Positions 1-14,784 of a stretch of 64,000 nt of DNA are shown here, piece by piece; positions within the stretch are counted from its first letter, which is position 1; each line of letters starts with the position of its first letter. The position numbers and the translations under genes were made by a program. Source of the stretch: Kudoa neothunni (lineage: Eukaryota; Cnidaria). The notes beneath the pieces are model-generated. The model did no database searches. It had not been told where the DNA came from and saw nothing but the letters and a program-made list of their open reading frames with translations. The stretch spans positions 496,001-560,000 of the forward strand of contig OZ199840.1 of NCBI GenBank assembly GCA_964304625.1, given 5' to 3'.

Positions 1-1622
1 CAGATCCATCGTATTCTACAATGAGACTACAGAACAACAATATTCTGAATAACAGCAAGGCAGCTCCGAAAGGTAAATATTGTTGTGGATAATAGTTGTT
101 TCTTCCGACTGGTGTTGTACGTGTGGTAAAATTTAGCCGTCAATTTACGTCCTCCGTTCATCAAAATTGAGGATGCTTCTCTGTAAGTTGGTTTCTTGAG
201 TTGTTGATCATAATTTCAACTGTTAGCAATTATCGACCAATTTTTTATGAAATGCAATCCATCCCATTAATTCTCACCGATAGATACATCAAAACGTCAC
301 CATTCTACTATCCCCACAGAAGTAATCTTTAAATGTATTTATATTAACATTGTTGATTTATTGAAAAAATTTAGCTGACGGTGCCACACATGCTGCAGCA
401 TCCGCCAAACACAGCGATGTACCTCCACCCGTACCAAATTTTGTGGGATTCTTACATTCCTCTGGTTATTGTGAAATTTGTGAGAAAGAATTCAACCACA
501 TTAACACAGTACACACAGTTACTAGAAATTCTATATTTTAAAATAATCTAGCACATAAAAACAAAAACACACGTCTGCCATGCCCTCAATGATAATGTAT
601 ATGCAGAGATTGACGATGTTGTGAGATTGGGTTTTATGAACGAACGAATGCCATCGGTGGTAGGTTTTTTTGACGATTGATCATTCTGTTTACACATTAT
701 TGACATATATGCGAATTATTCATACGCTAATCAATAATTAATGCAATTCGATTAGCCAAGAACAACAATGCTAGTATCGGTGTTGAATGGTGTGCTGAAA
801 ACAACAATCCCAATGGCCGAACTCAAGTTTACATTGTATGTCATTATGCTGAATTTATCCAACTATCGATTGATGATGTTTTTATTCGATATTTCTTAGG
901 AATGAACCTATCGAGCTAAAAACCACTCAAATATTTCTTTCTGGAATATACCATCATAAAAACGTGAATCAAGGAATTATTATACACTGTTCGCGTACAA
1001 GAAGTGTCACAATCGAACCAATGTGCATGTAATCAATCAGCTGTGTGTTGATATTGAATATTGAGCGGTGTTGGTTAGTGATTATTTGAATAAAATAACG
1101 ACTGATTCAGCTGTTCATCCACAGGTGAGATTTGCTTTTGTTGGATGAGTGTATGAATGGTATTTTGATAGATCCTTTCAATGTCGAAAATTCCAGTGGA
1201 AATACCTGCTTTAAAAATGTTCGTTGTTTTTGCACTGTGTATGTATCTAGCTACTCCCCTGTTGTTGTAGACAAACCAACATTTGCGTCGTTGAAAGCTC
1301 GTGTATGTTCATCACCAAAAATAAGAAACTACCTAGTGACTGCACCAATTTGGTAAAAATGGACCTTTTTTTATTGCCTCTTCCATCCTTCGAAATCGAT
1401 ATTTTGTTTTCCCTGCTCACACATCCACAAGGACTTTATAGGTCAAAGTGAGATAGTGTTTTTGTCTGCCGCTCTTATTTAAACGTTGCCGATAGTGAAC
1501 GTAACAATGTAATCAATACAAACAACGCCACTTCGGTTAGCGATCCGTCCGCCAATGATGCTCTTCCTTGGTGTATTAATGATATAATCAATGCAATTAC
1601 CAGTATTCGTAGTTGGACGTAA
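1..1622 (+). CDS. DBF4: DBF4-type zinc-finger protein, 3' part (regulatory subunit of CDC7 kinase)
   Basis: The gene enters from the left edge. Four exons join in phase: 1-72, 375-508, 552-663 and 756-835. Exons 2 and 3 together encode a DBF4-type zinc finger: GYCEICEKEFNHINTH, then a second histidine after KTKT, followed by the family's acidic D-D-V-V tail. DBF4 binds and activates the CDC7 kinase that fires replication origins, so a nuclear S-phase role is expected from the family. The upstream residues D-P-S-Y resemble the region before the finger in DBF4 (weak). Coding potential continues, with tentative exons 916-1003, 1130 to about 1242 and about 1455-1622 (TAA 1620-1622), but their joins are uncertain. 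Alternatively exon 4 reads on to a stop near 918. The N-terminal half is outside the window. The domain call is firm; the exact orthology is less so. Confidence 0.62.
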
Positions 1623-2406
1623 CGTTTTTAGTCAAGCTGATACCGGTGCACCGTTTACTATAGTTACGTTTATTTTGTTACTCCGTCGTTCTTTGTTTAT
1701 TTGTGTCTATTTTAAATTGTTTTTTAATGGCTGCTATATCTTCACTCTTACACACACACATAATCAGTCCTGTCTGCTGTCATAATCTGCGGAAATTATT
1801 CTTTATTTACATTTATTAAAGTGACGGATTTTTAGTGATTTTATTCGTTCCAAAATAGAAAAGATATTAAAAATATTTAGTTTATATTGAATATGAAGTA
1901 GAAATTAGAAAAATCTGGTTTAATTAAGGTTTTTTGCAATCGTACCAAAAATCACCCACGATGGATTATTGATTATTCGTGCTTTTTTGTCATCCCCAAT
2001 GAAATTAAAAAAGTCAACCACCTTCTTTATATCGTTAACAGATGAATCTCAAATTTAGACAGACGAAAAATCAAACGTCGTGGTTTTGTTGTTCAGGATA
2101 TAGATCTGGGGAGGGTAAATTTTTTTTATTCGCCGCCGGCATGAAAGTAATATGTTCAGATAAAGAACCAAAACATTCAAATATTTCCTTTTGTACTAGC
2201 ATTAGAATGCAAATAGGACAATGATTTTTTATTTAAATTCATTCGTTTCAACTCGAGTAGGTGGCTTCATTTGAGAAAATGTTTTCAACAAAAACAGAAT
2301 AAAATACACAATGAATACTGGATAATATAAAATTTTGTTGAGATTCATAACGTTTGAGCTCATCGGCCTCGCTGGAACCTCTCACGGGCCGTAATTTGTC
2401 CAGCCT
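1623..2406. other. intergenic, no gene seen
   Basis: AT-rich sequence with scattered short frames and no exon chain or domain I can support. The end of the DBF4-like gene is to the left and a SINE to the right. Confidence 0.5.
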
Positions 2407-2893
2407 GGACTACATGGCGTAGTGGTGTTAGGTTGAGATCGCATACCTTGAGGTTGCGAGTCCAAAGTATAGTCCGGGCGTTCCTGTACACCTAACCCGA
2501 AATTAAGTAGGAAGGCTGTAGTAATCTAATCACAGAGATCTACGATTTATCGTGGTCTTGCTTGCAGCTGGGAGGGGAGTCTAACGGAAAGGTAGAACTC
2601 GGATGCATATAAACGCCGAGCTACAGGAACGAAATAAAACCCAGTACGAGGTTTCGGTATAGCTGACGCTCGCGTATTCAGACGACTTTCCCAGACTAAT
2701 TCTAGGTTAATCCAGGGTATGTATGGTTGGACTGGTGAATTCTCCAAACGAGCATGTTTAGTGGGTTAAAATCTCAGCTACCGCATGAACAAAGTCGCCT
2801 AAAGTGTAAATGGTAAATAGAGAAGGCCTAACCAACCCGAACTTCACAACCCAACAAGTTACGCCAAAGGTTTGACCTTGTAAACAAAAAAAG
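2407..2893 (+). repeat. tRNA-headed SINE, copy 1 (longest)
   Basis: The first 69 nt (2407-2475) look like a tRNA relic. There is an A-box-like TGGCGTAGTGG, a B-box-like GGTTGCGAGTCC, and matching ends GGACTA/TAGTCC that can form an acceptor stem. A body of about 420 nt follows and ends in an A-rich tail after 'gaccttgtaaac'. The body recurs at 8850-9285 (inverted) and 18777-19230. Internal Pol III promoter boxes plus an A-rich 3' end are the hallmark of a SINE. Short open frames inside it are not genes. Confidence 0.8.
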
Positions 2894-3992
2894 ACAATGT
2901 TTGGCTCTATGTATGCATGCGAGCTGCCTTTCTACATCTAAAAAACATTAAGACCAAATTACGATCATGTTCAACAGATGGAGGTTTCACTGCCGGCATG
3001 ATGCTTATTCTCACCATATATCAACTAGACTATAAAACCATCTGCAAAACCATGCAGAAACACAAATCGCATCGATGATGATAAATACTCTTCATTGATT
3101 AATAATAGCGTAACAATTCTACGAAAATGAATTCAGTGACTTGTTTCACGTCAAAATGTTCGAATTATATAAAACGCGCACATGTACTTCTATCTTTGTT
3201 TTAAAACATGTTGTATAGCTCTCATGAAATTAGGTTTAAAAAACATATGGCCTTTGAGGCTCTCCCACTAAAAAAAGGTTCCCGGCACCTGCTTTAGAAG
3301 ATAAAAAATCTACTGTTATAAAATTAAACATAAAGGCTAACATCGTTTATGTTGAATAGACTTCATACAAACTATCAATTACTTCGCCATTTCATAGAAT
3401 AATGTCAAACAAACCATTTAGATTAATTTAATTGAGTTTTCGAATAGAAACTTACTGATAACGAAGCATCCAAAAATATTATCACACGTATCCAATCTCT
3501 TACCTGATTTAAAAGTGAACAACGAAAATCTCGCAATAAATAATTAAATGTTTATTTTCAAATTCAAGCTAAAGTGATATTAGCATCCCCTGTAAGGGCG
3601 AACTGCTTCAACTTTAAAGGGAAGGGTACCAATTTATTATAATCAATGAGTAATATAAACACTCAACGTGTCGTTATTTAGTGAGAAATAGGGGCCGCAA
3701 TGGCAGAAACACAACCAAAAGTAATTATTGGTAATCATTGAATGAAATCTTATTAAATTAAAAAACTACTGCAAAATTATTTTTAAATAAAAACTGATTT
3801 AAAACAGTAGAATAATGATCCGTGAGTGTTATTTTTTGTAATCACCATCACTGTATTTTTCATGCAACCGTTTAACTTTAGCTTTACTAAAAACAGATCA
3901 TTCGTCACTGTCATCTTTCAACAAAGTTACTATTGAGCATATTTGACGATTATATCGTTAGTGAAAGTACTGCAGATGATAATGTTGATAAA
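2894..3992. other. intergenic, no gene seen
   Basis: AT-rich spacer between the SINE and the 3' end of the tetraspanin gene. A short frame near 3700 starting MAETQPKV could be a first exon, but nothing joins to it. Confidence 0.45.
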
Positions 3993-5088
3993 CTAAATTA
4001 CAATTATAATTAAATCAGAAGAGACGTCATGAATGATTGGTGATATTACTTGGAAAATGACCAAAGAACCAATCAATATACCAATTGTGATAAGATTTTT
4101 CTTAACAAATCTAACAATGGCTGTAACACAAGTCGCGGTATAAACACGTTGGCCCATTTTGAACTAAAAATAACATGAAAACAATAAAATCAATCATCAC
4201 ACTAGCCATACCAATTCCCTCCTAACCCCAGCACCACAAACAACGCTAATATCTTTCGTATTTTCCTAATTGGATATGAATATATTTCTAGGGTTCAGAA
4301 TAAATGTTTTTATTACCATTTTACAGCACGAATAAGGTACACCACAAACTAGCTGTGAGTCTCTTACGTTGGCCTCACATGAATATTCGGGCAAATCATT
4401 ATATTGTGAAATCTCATCAGCTCCACAACATTTGAACTAACAAAACATTAAAAAACTTGATAGCTAGGAATAGTGCGGTTTAATAATTACAGTAATTTGG
4501 AAAAAATCGACTATAACTTGAGCATGGTTGCTTTTGTCATAATTTTTAATTAGGTCTTTGCCGTGTTCAGTAAGGAATTCTTCAGCCTATATATATATAT
4601 ATATATATATTATACATAAATCACATATTAGCTTGCATAGGTATGAGGTTGTGTGGTAATCAATGAAATTACTTTGGTTCCAAATAATATAATCACCAAT
4701 ATACATCCCAACTCCAACAGAAGGAAAAAGCTCACGCTTATACGGAACTATCACATACAAGAATGAAAATCAAGTGATACCAAGCACTAGAAATACTTAC
4801 AGCTTTTAGTAGTGTAACATTTTCTCGTAGTGCACCCACCAATCCAAGGAATGCAATCAATCCGACCACAAAAAACAAGGCCATTAAGACCAGAAATACA
4901 TCAAATTTTATAAAATTTCCTATCCCATCGAATTCTACCAACCCTGAAAATTTGAGTGTTGCACAAATACCAACGCCAGCCGATGTGACAAACTAAAATC
5001 GAATTCCAACAAACATCACAAACATCAACAAGAAGCTCACCCAAATAAATAAATTCAGAGAGAAGAGTATCCACTTACGGCAACCCAT
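3993..5088 (-). CDS. tetraspanin, complete, six exons, 233 aa
   Basis: Exons on the minus strand, all joining in phase: 5088-5041, 4992-4801, 4747-4673, 4586-4491, 4436-4317, 4163-3993 (stop TAG). The N-terminus MGCRKWILFSLNLFIW is the usual tetraspanin start with a juxtamembrane cysteine. TM1 spans the exon 1/2 join, TM2 is in exon 2 (FLVLMALFFVVGLIAFLGLV), TM3 is exon 3 (FFLLLELGCILVIILFGTK) and TM4 is exon 6 (LITIGILIGSLVIFQ). The large extracellular loop carries the hallmark CCG (exon 5, FKCCG), then SCC and one more cysteine before TM4. Tetraspanins organise membrane microdomains by binding partner membrane proteins. Length is typical for the family. The final residues (DLIIIVI) lack a clear sorting signal. 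Which tetraspanin this is cannot be told here. Confidence 0.93.
4589..4610. repeat. (AT)n microsatellite in tetraspanin intron 3
   Basis: About 11 AT units, directly next to the acceptor of tetraspanin exon 4, so length changes here could affect splicing of that exon. Confidence 0.9.
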
Positions 5089-6537
5089 GTTGTTTAAATC
5101 GTACTAATGATTAATACTATTAGATTTGTTTGTTATCTCAATAATATTCATCCGATCGGGCTGAATTAATAATGTGTGCCATTAGCATTAGTCGCTTGAC
5201 TACTGGAATATTTATTTTAATTTTTCCTAATAGATTACAATTTTTATTAAACCAAATCCTAATTGCAATTATTGGCTGAATCTTTTTGAAAAAATACATA
5301 TTTCATAAAGTATACCGTTTATATAACAATTATTAATACAGAATATTCATAGTGACTATCGGTATAGTTGATTAAGATTAAACCTATGACATCAGTTATC
5401 CTTGGAGGAAATCGTTCCTGTTAATATTAATTATTAAAAATAGTTTATCTCTAAACATTCTATTTTTTTTAACTAATATAACCAACATTTTACTCACATC
5501 ATGAATATATTTCGCAATTTTTTCCACAAATACACGGGATTTATTAGGTTAATCGGATTAGCTATGTAGTAGGCTTATATTTTTAAGATACCTTTCTCAA
5601 TAGAACCCTAAACAAATAATCCATTCGTATAAATGGCGATACTATACAAATGTTAATAGCGAGTAAATATCAATTTAATAGCAATTCGGTGAACCCATTA
5701 AAATATAACATTATTATTCAATAATAATTTTATATTTCAATATTAAGTTAATTAAGCTGTAAAAAATCCCACTCATAACAAAATGAATTTTCACTGAATA
5801 GTGTTAAAGTTTTAAAGTTAATTTTTAGGCGCTAAAAAGTCTCCTGTCAACTCAAAAAGTAGTATCTTGGATATAAGCTCATTAATAAATGATAATTATG
5901 TGCATAATCATCGCCTAATTGAACATTACGAGAATAATCCCAAAAAAATTAATTAAAATGTTTACTCGATTATTGCTACCATCAGGCAGGACATTAAAAA
6001 TGAGTAATTCTAAGTAATAAGGGTAGTTATATAGTTCAACAATTCTCAGCATTCCTAGAAAATTTGATGAAAAATAACAACTGATGAATGCATTACTAAG
6101 AACTTTTATGCAAATTGTTTTATTGGTATATAGGAGTGTTTTCTCTTTGGCTTTTTTAGTTTAGTAGGGTTATGTTGAGAAAAGTCTAAGTTTAGTTTTT
6201 AAATTATATCAATATTAAGAATTCTATCTGAAAAAAACTCTAGGTAGGAAATATAAGAGAAATAATTTTTTAGGTTATTGTTTTACTGATTACCTAATTG
6301 AATATACGATAAATGAATCTGAATAATGAGTATGAAACCTTCGTAAATAAATATAGTTTTGGTGTTTGCGTATAATTTTGATATTTAGTTGAAAACTAAA
6401 TGGACGATTTATGTCGATAGAAACCAAAATCTCCATTTGAAACAGTGATTACGATTAATAACCGCTTCAAAGTAAACAATCTGACAGAAAAGTCTATATA
6501 TTGGAACCTGCCTGAAATATATCTAATACAAATATAG
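5089..6537. other. intergenic between divergent tetraspanin and AKT genes
   Basis: AT-rich, no supported exon. The two genes point away from each other, so both promoters should lie in these 1.45 kb. No specific motif was recognised. Confidence 0.5.
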
Positions 6538-8616
<2,079 letters not shown>

Positions 8617-8849
8617 ACCGAAATAACAATTATTGGAACCTAGTACTTTCTTGAATTATTACAATGCCGTATCACTTAGATAGGGTTTATCTTTACAAAC
8701 CCTCGTCAACCGATGCATTAGTTAGATTATTCCAAAAATAGTTATGTATTTATAAATTCTTAGAAGATGTTTCTGTTTGTTTTTAAAAAATTTTCTCCAC
8801 TAAAATTATCCGAATATAATTTATAATGTGTTAAATTATAAGCTCTTTT

Positions 8850-9285
8850 TTCTTTTTTTTTTGTTTACAAGGTCAAACCCCTGGCGTAACTTGTTGGGTT
8901 GTGAAGTTCGGGTTGGTTAGGCCTTCTCTATTTACCATTTACACTTTAGGCACCGCCGCGTCATTTTAGGCAACTTTCATTCATGCGGTAGCTGAGATTT
9001 TAACCCACTAAACATGCTCGTTTGGAGAATTCACCAGCCCCACCATACATACCCTGGACCAACCTAGAATTAGTCTGGGAAAGTCGTCTGAATACGGGGG
9101 CGTCGGCTATACCGAAACCCCCTATTGGGTTTTATTTCGTTCCTGTAACTCGGCGTTTATGTGCATCCGAGTTCTATCTTTCCGCTAGACCCCCTCAGCT
9201 GCATGCATGGCCATGATAAATCGTAGATCTCTGTGATTAGATTACTACAGCCTTCCTACTTAATTTCGTTTCGGGTTAGGTGTAT
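8850..9285 (-). repeat. SINE copy 2, inverted, lacking the tRNA-like head
   Basis: Begins with a T-rich run and 'gtttacaagg', the reverse complement of the tail of copy 1, and runs through the conserved body to 'ggttaggtgtata'. The tRNA-like head is missing, as in a 5'-truncated SINE insertion. It lies 230 bp downstream of the AKT stop codon. A 64-codon frame inside it is SINE sequence, not a gene. Confidence 0.8.
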
Positions 9286-10340
9286 AAATTAGTGTTTTTT
9301 TGAAATAAAAAATAAATTTTTTTTTTATCAATTTATGAGAACAATATTAATAAAATTTTTAAAATAATATCATTATCAATGTTAACCGATGATTTATGAA
9401 TATAAAATTTCGTGATATTTAATCAAATCGTAATTTCGTCGCGTAAATAAAATATTTTCGTAAAACTCTCAAAAATACATATTTATCACATATTAAGTAT
9501 TTCTCTAAATAATCCAGAATAGCTACGTTAGAAATTAAACCGACACTATAAAAAATCTCCCTATAGTAGGTATATTTTGACATCTTTAAGGAAGTGTCAC
9601 CCAATATTTTGTAATCATGGCCAAAGCTTTGTGAACATTCAATTTAGATCGAATATTATAAAAATTCATCAAATTATAAGTTCTCATAATGTTTAAATGC
9701 AAGTGTTTTTTTATTTATCGGAGAAATCCTTTGCAGATAATTGATTTAAAAAGTCCAAATATCAATATAAAAAAACCACAAGTCTTAAATTTTAAAATAT
9801 TTTTCTTAATTATGTAAGAATGAAGTTTATTTTTAATAAGGGTTACCACCCGAAAGACGTGAAGGAATAGGCTATCATAATCATTAGATTTTTTTGTCAT
9901 AAATAACTTTGTATCTTAGGAAATTCGAATTTAGATTTTTTAAGTTTAATACAATTTGACGGAATTTTCGCCGGAAATATAAACATAACGAAAGATTACT
10001 GCCAAGGTCACAATTAATTATTGGCGTATACATTATTGGTTCTGATAAGAGCTTCACACTATCGTTTTAATAGCCATTATCGTCATATTCAAATCAATCG
10101 ATTAAATTTGAATAGATTAAAATATTAATTCTCAATATTTTCACCAATGGAATAATCTGATAAGTTACATATTTTCTTAATTTAAATAAATATAATCAGA
10201 GTTAGCTTCATATCAATTATAATTAAAAATTTTGATTTTTAAAGTCTTTAAAAATATGTATGAGGTTATCTCAAGCGCTTGGCGTTATGGTTGCTGAGTC
10301 TAATCCGAACACTGCAACTCACTGATATAAAGGTGGAATT
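9286..10340. other. intergenic, no gene seen
   Basis: AT-rich spacer. Short minus-strand frames at 9419-9604 and 9715-9900 have low-complexity composition and no exon context. Confidence 0.5.
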
Positions 10341-10831
10341 ATGAGTGGCGAACATGGCTTTCCAGTTTTCTTGATTCCAATATTCGTTATATTCGGGATT
10401 GTGTTCCTGTTTGTTTTAGGTTTTATTATTTTTTCCACCATTAGAGCCCACAAGCTTCAAAACAAGATGTTAAGTAATTCCTGAAATATATCGATTTATA
10501 ACGAACTAGTGCTATAAATAAACGATAAATATAATTTTAAAATAAATATTTAACAGTTCATTCTGATAATGTTTTAGGAGGTGAAATTCCAATTTATCCC
10601 TTACATCCAAATCTACTCGTAATACAACCTTCAGGTCAAGGAGGGACTCCACTTCACGGATATAACCATCAACCATCGAATGATATGATTTATAGTGCAG
10701 CAGCAAATACTACGATTCCGAATACTAGTTCGACCCATATAAACAAAAATTGCAATAACTTTCAGGCTGATTCTCGTCGAGATTTTGGCGGTGAGGTTGA
10801 ACCACCAAAATACTCAACAGAATTAAATTGA
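10341..10831 (+). CDS. small single-pass membrane protein with C-terminal PPxY motif, 135 aa
   Basis: Two exons, 10341-10473 and 10557-10831, join in phase (A|TT) and end with TGA. Residues 1-9 are a short polar N-terminus with no signal-peptide look. Residues ~10-33 are one hydrophobic helix (FLIPIFVIFGIVFLFVLGF), followed by basic residues (RAHKLQNK), which suggests an N-out, C-in orientation. The C-terminal ~95 residues are hydrophilic and rich in N, S, T and P. They end with EPPKYSTELN, where PPKY (~127-130) fits the PPxY ligand of WW domains such as those of NEDD4-family ubiquitin ligases. Small PPxY membrane proteins often act as ligase adaptors, but no family match was recognised, so the function is inference. 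The open two-exon structure with matching phase makes a real gene likely. Confidence 0.68.
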
Positions 10832-13283
10832 CATAAACGTTGGAATGTTAGATTTTGATTCCTAGATATTATACTTTATTTATTTTAAATTAATTTCTTG
10901 ATTCTTTAACTGTCTGAGTAATTTATTCATTCGATAATAAATTAATTTTTTACTCTCTTGTATTATATATGTGGATACAATCATATTTCCAGGGAGTAAA
11001 TTACACATTATTAAAGAAATTTTAAAAAATTAATATTAATGTTAATTCGTGCTCAAATTAAAAACTATTCCTTGTTTATATTTATAATGTATCAACGTAT
11101 TTTTTATAGTCGAAATAAGAATATGAATTTTCATACATCAATTTCAAGCTTCTCTTCGAGTCTGGAGTTTTTATTTACTTACCACGTATAGGTATTCGGA
11201 AGAAATTACTTCTAAACAAATTAAATCAATAAAATAATCGTTGAATTTTTATATAAATATTCTAAAGGAGATATTTTTGTATCCCTTAATGTTCTCAAAT
11301 CAAATGATCCTTAATCTTAAAATAAAATGGGATGTGTTGAGAACCCATTCAGCTTACAAATTCATTTTTTAGCTTAAATGTTAAATTTATTTCTTTTTTA
11401 CTTCATTTAATCTTCTTTAATTTTAAAAAATATTCATATTTTAAGAAATGACGAATTAACACCAAAACACTTCTAAATTTAAACAAACCTAAAATAATTT
11501 CCATCTTTGAAGTTACAACAAAGTTTCGATACCACATTGAATAAATAACAACATATTACTGCCAATTCTGTTACGCATGCACAAGCGAGTGCCAAGTAAA
11601 AGTAGATCTACTCTAATTTATGAAAAAATAGGTTGAGCATACAATGTAAAATCAACCTATACGAGATAGACTATCCGATAGATATTTACCATATTTTCAT
11701 AATTTTTAAGTTTTTTATTCATGATTAATTTTTGATCTTTAAAATTAATTCCAAAGTTCCCTATATCAAATATAGAAGGGCCAGCCTACCTTTGATTAGA
11801 GAAGTGCTAGTTTTTCGCGTCAATTTCTACCAACTTCCAAAATTTAAATAATGTTTCTACTAAAAACTTGGCGAATAAAGAACTACATTCTATGCTCTAT
11901 CAGTTGTTAATGACAAGTCTCCCTTGTTTGATTATTTTTCATTTTTTTGTCAGAATCTATTTGCATGATAAATTTAAATTTTACTAATTTTCAAGCATGC
12001 GCGAGAGAATTATTAATTCTGACCAGCCTTATTCGCAAGTTGTATACAAATTTATTTTTTTCGAATCTGTTACGCTTAATAATTTATGGCCAAAACTAAT
12101 TAAATATGTTAAAAATTATTACCACCTGAATATTATTTACCATGTAAATAGCCACTTTCTTTTTTTGTAAGCATCAATGGTCAAAGGGGTTGCTTACAAC
12201 TAGGTTAGGTGACTATAAAGAATTTAGAGCATCTTTTACATACAAATGTTATATTTCTCGTCGATATCTCGAAATTATACAATAAAAAATTATAAAACTA
12301 GCAGAAACACTAAATTAAAAAATTGGTTGGCTTAAATAAGCCATACTTTACCTGATTGTAAAGATTTCTACAGATAAACATACGGCATATAAAGATTAAT
12401 ATTAAAAATTAGTGCACATAGTTTTTCAATGAAATACTGAAATAGAGTTTTTGACTAACATTGCGAACAGCGTTGCCAGCCGTGTCCGATTTTTTCCAAG
12501 TGCTCTATTTTGTCCCCTTTTTATCTGGTTTTTACTCTTACTCTTCGAAAGACAGAATAATCGCAAAATAATGTTTCAAAGATAAGGAGTTATTGCATAG
12601 TCACAAAAAATGGAAATTAATCGTATATTTTATTGCGAGAAATCAGAAATCTTCGAGTAAGTAATTTTATACTTGGAAGAATGTTTTATTTCGAATTAAA
12701 ATGTCTCAATAGAAGTACACCAATGGACAATTACAATTATACATTTTAAAACGTTATACTCCAGTTAAGACCAAGGTTTTGGTTGGATGTTTTTTAATCA
12801 TTATTAGTGACAAGACACATTTATATCATGGCCATGAACCACCATTTTTGGATTATCACGAAGAGTTTTATGTGTTGGAATTCCGAATGCTAAGTTATCA
12901 TTACAAATATTTGTTACCAATTTTCAAAAAATTCTAATTTTAGTTAACACCTAAATAAATTAAAATTTAACTCTATATTATCTACTTGATTACTTTTTCT
13001 TAATTTTAATGAATGAATGGTTGTACATAAAAATAGAACCTCATCTAGATATAGTTGTTATAATTTATTCAAAAATAAAAAGAAAGGCTGTAATACGATT
13101 TTTCGACACATCGACTAAATGACATCATAACTTTAAAATTTTTGAGTTACTTATAAATTTACATAAAATTCTGATATTGCCCGGCAAAAATTTGACCGAA
13201 TGTGCGATTTTGGTAAAATTTGCTGATTGCAAATATGGCGCCAAATTCATTGCCAAATTACTCGGGACTCAATAAAACCAACT
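10832..13283. other. intergenic, mostly empty; one unexplained open stretch
   Basis: AT-rich. From 12713 to 12937 a frame of about 74 codons follows a good acceptor (AATAG at 12708-12712) and ends with TAA. Its translation starts KYTNGQLQLYILKRYTPVKT. An upstream ATG frame near 12608 has a GTAAGT donor but the splice phases do not match. It may be a decayed exon. Nothing else was seen. Confidence 0.35.
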
Positions 13284-14574
13284 TTAACATTTTAAATAAT
13301 TTATGTATTTATTTATTTATTTATTAAGTCACTAACGATTTGGTGGTAATTTTTACCTCAAGGCGACTTTGTATTCATTATATTTTTTTATTTCATATAT
13401 TAAAGTTCACCAAATTTCCAAAATTCCTGTAACATGTAATTATTTACTTTTATTAGACAAATCGGAAAAAACTAACAAAAAGAAAAAGTTCTATTTAAAT
13501 ATTATCCTCTAACGTTTTTTGGGTTAAAATTTACCCCACTTTTTTATTACTTTAATGTGAATAGTATCTTGTGAATAATCAAATAATAAATTATTAGTTA
13601 AATTAAACGAATAAATTCTAAGAAAACAACGAACAAAATGACTAGTTTGTCTAATGTGCATGTGCGGGTAGTGCATAAATGTAATGAATGACGCGAGTGA
13701 TTTCATTGACGAGTATAACTTATCTGGAAGCGAATTTAGCGATCGAATTGTTGATGACAGTGATATATCGTACGAAGAAATAGATCATATAGATATTAAT
13801 GATAATAATTTAAAAAGTAAAGGTGGAATTATTTGGAACTTACCAAAGTCACCTACGAGAAAAACCTGTGTCGAAAACATAATGAATTCCATCCGTAGTG
13901 CCACTCCATATGTTGTATCAAAAAAAATCATTCATTGATTGGTTTTTGTTATTCTTTGCCTCAGAAATCGGCAGTATTACAAAAAAGTATGCAAAAATGT
14001 GTTTGGGAATCGCTATTTCAATGATGAGTGGCATGATTGACATCTCGTTAATTAATGCATTTGCATTATTCAATAACATATTTGATTCAGAGAAGAAATT
14101 AAGGAGAAACTTTCTTAAAGAGATTTCTGAATAATTGTACAATTCATTGTAAATAGAACCTCCGGAAAAGTTATCAAAAGAAGTTTAAATAAATCAGATA
14201 TTCGAATAACGAATCAAGCTTAAATAACAAATCGTCAAGCTGAGATTATTGTGAAAGATAAAATGATAAGGGAAACTCTAAATGTGGTCATAATTGTTGC
14301 AGGTTTTATTTCTCCACTCATGCTTCGAGATTCTTTTGAAGTGCCAAAATTAAATGCTTTTCTTATATTTGTTTTTTTAAATGTTTTAATGAGTCTTTCA
14401 TTGGCCGATAACGTTACTCTTATTTTGTAAACACTTAGGAAAACCGTCGATCTATCTTGACAATGTCATAATCGAGATTAGTTTGAGATTGTTTGACGTA
14501 ATTAATAAAAAAGTGGATAATTTTTACCCATTTTTGTTACACGAGTGGCGTTTTTGAGATCGTTAGAATGTTAA
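13284..14574 (+). mobile_element. piggyBac-like element A, internally deleted
   Basis: Two frames remain. The first, 13684-13938, is an acidic transposase N-terminus (MNDASDFIDEYNLSGSEFSD...). The second, about 13898-14134, resembles the piggyBac C-terminal region (ITKKYAKMCLGIAISMMSG, then an I-D-I-S-L-I-N-A-F segment and RRNFLKEI). The catalytic core between them is missing. Probable ends are TTAA 13284-13287 followed by CATTTTAA, and the inverted TTAACATTCTAA ending at 14574, both followed by CTAACGAT a little inward. A longer inverted match (TAATAAAAAAGTGG) lies at about 13540 and 14510. The element is non-autonomous and could only be mobilised in trans. Confidence 0.6.
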
Positions 14575-14784
14575 CTCTCTCCTAACATAACTGCGCTAAT
14601 ATTCTAACTATTGCACCCTCAAAGGAGGGGTATCACATGACAACCCTTAAACGTCTATAGATTTTTACCGTGATTTGTATTTAAGAATTAGTGATCGGAT
14701 TAAACTTCGAAAGAAAAAAATACAAACACACACACAATTCTATTGAATAATAGGACCAGTACAACAAACAGAGATTGACAGATG

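Noticed and set aside
900-1031. separate small gene ending IEPMCM
   Set aside because: It is more simply read as a continuation of the DBF4-like gene, with an acceptor after GAG at 913-915 that keeps phase. It is kept only as a tentative exon.
2547-2747. 66-codon minus-strand frame, and its counterpart at 9022-9216 (+), with similar translations
   Set aside because: Both lie within copies of the SINE. Their similarity comes from the repeat, not from selection on a protein. The frames are broken in the third copy at 18777-19230.
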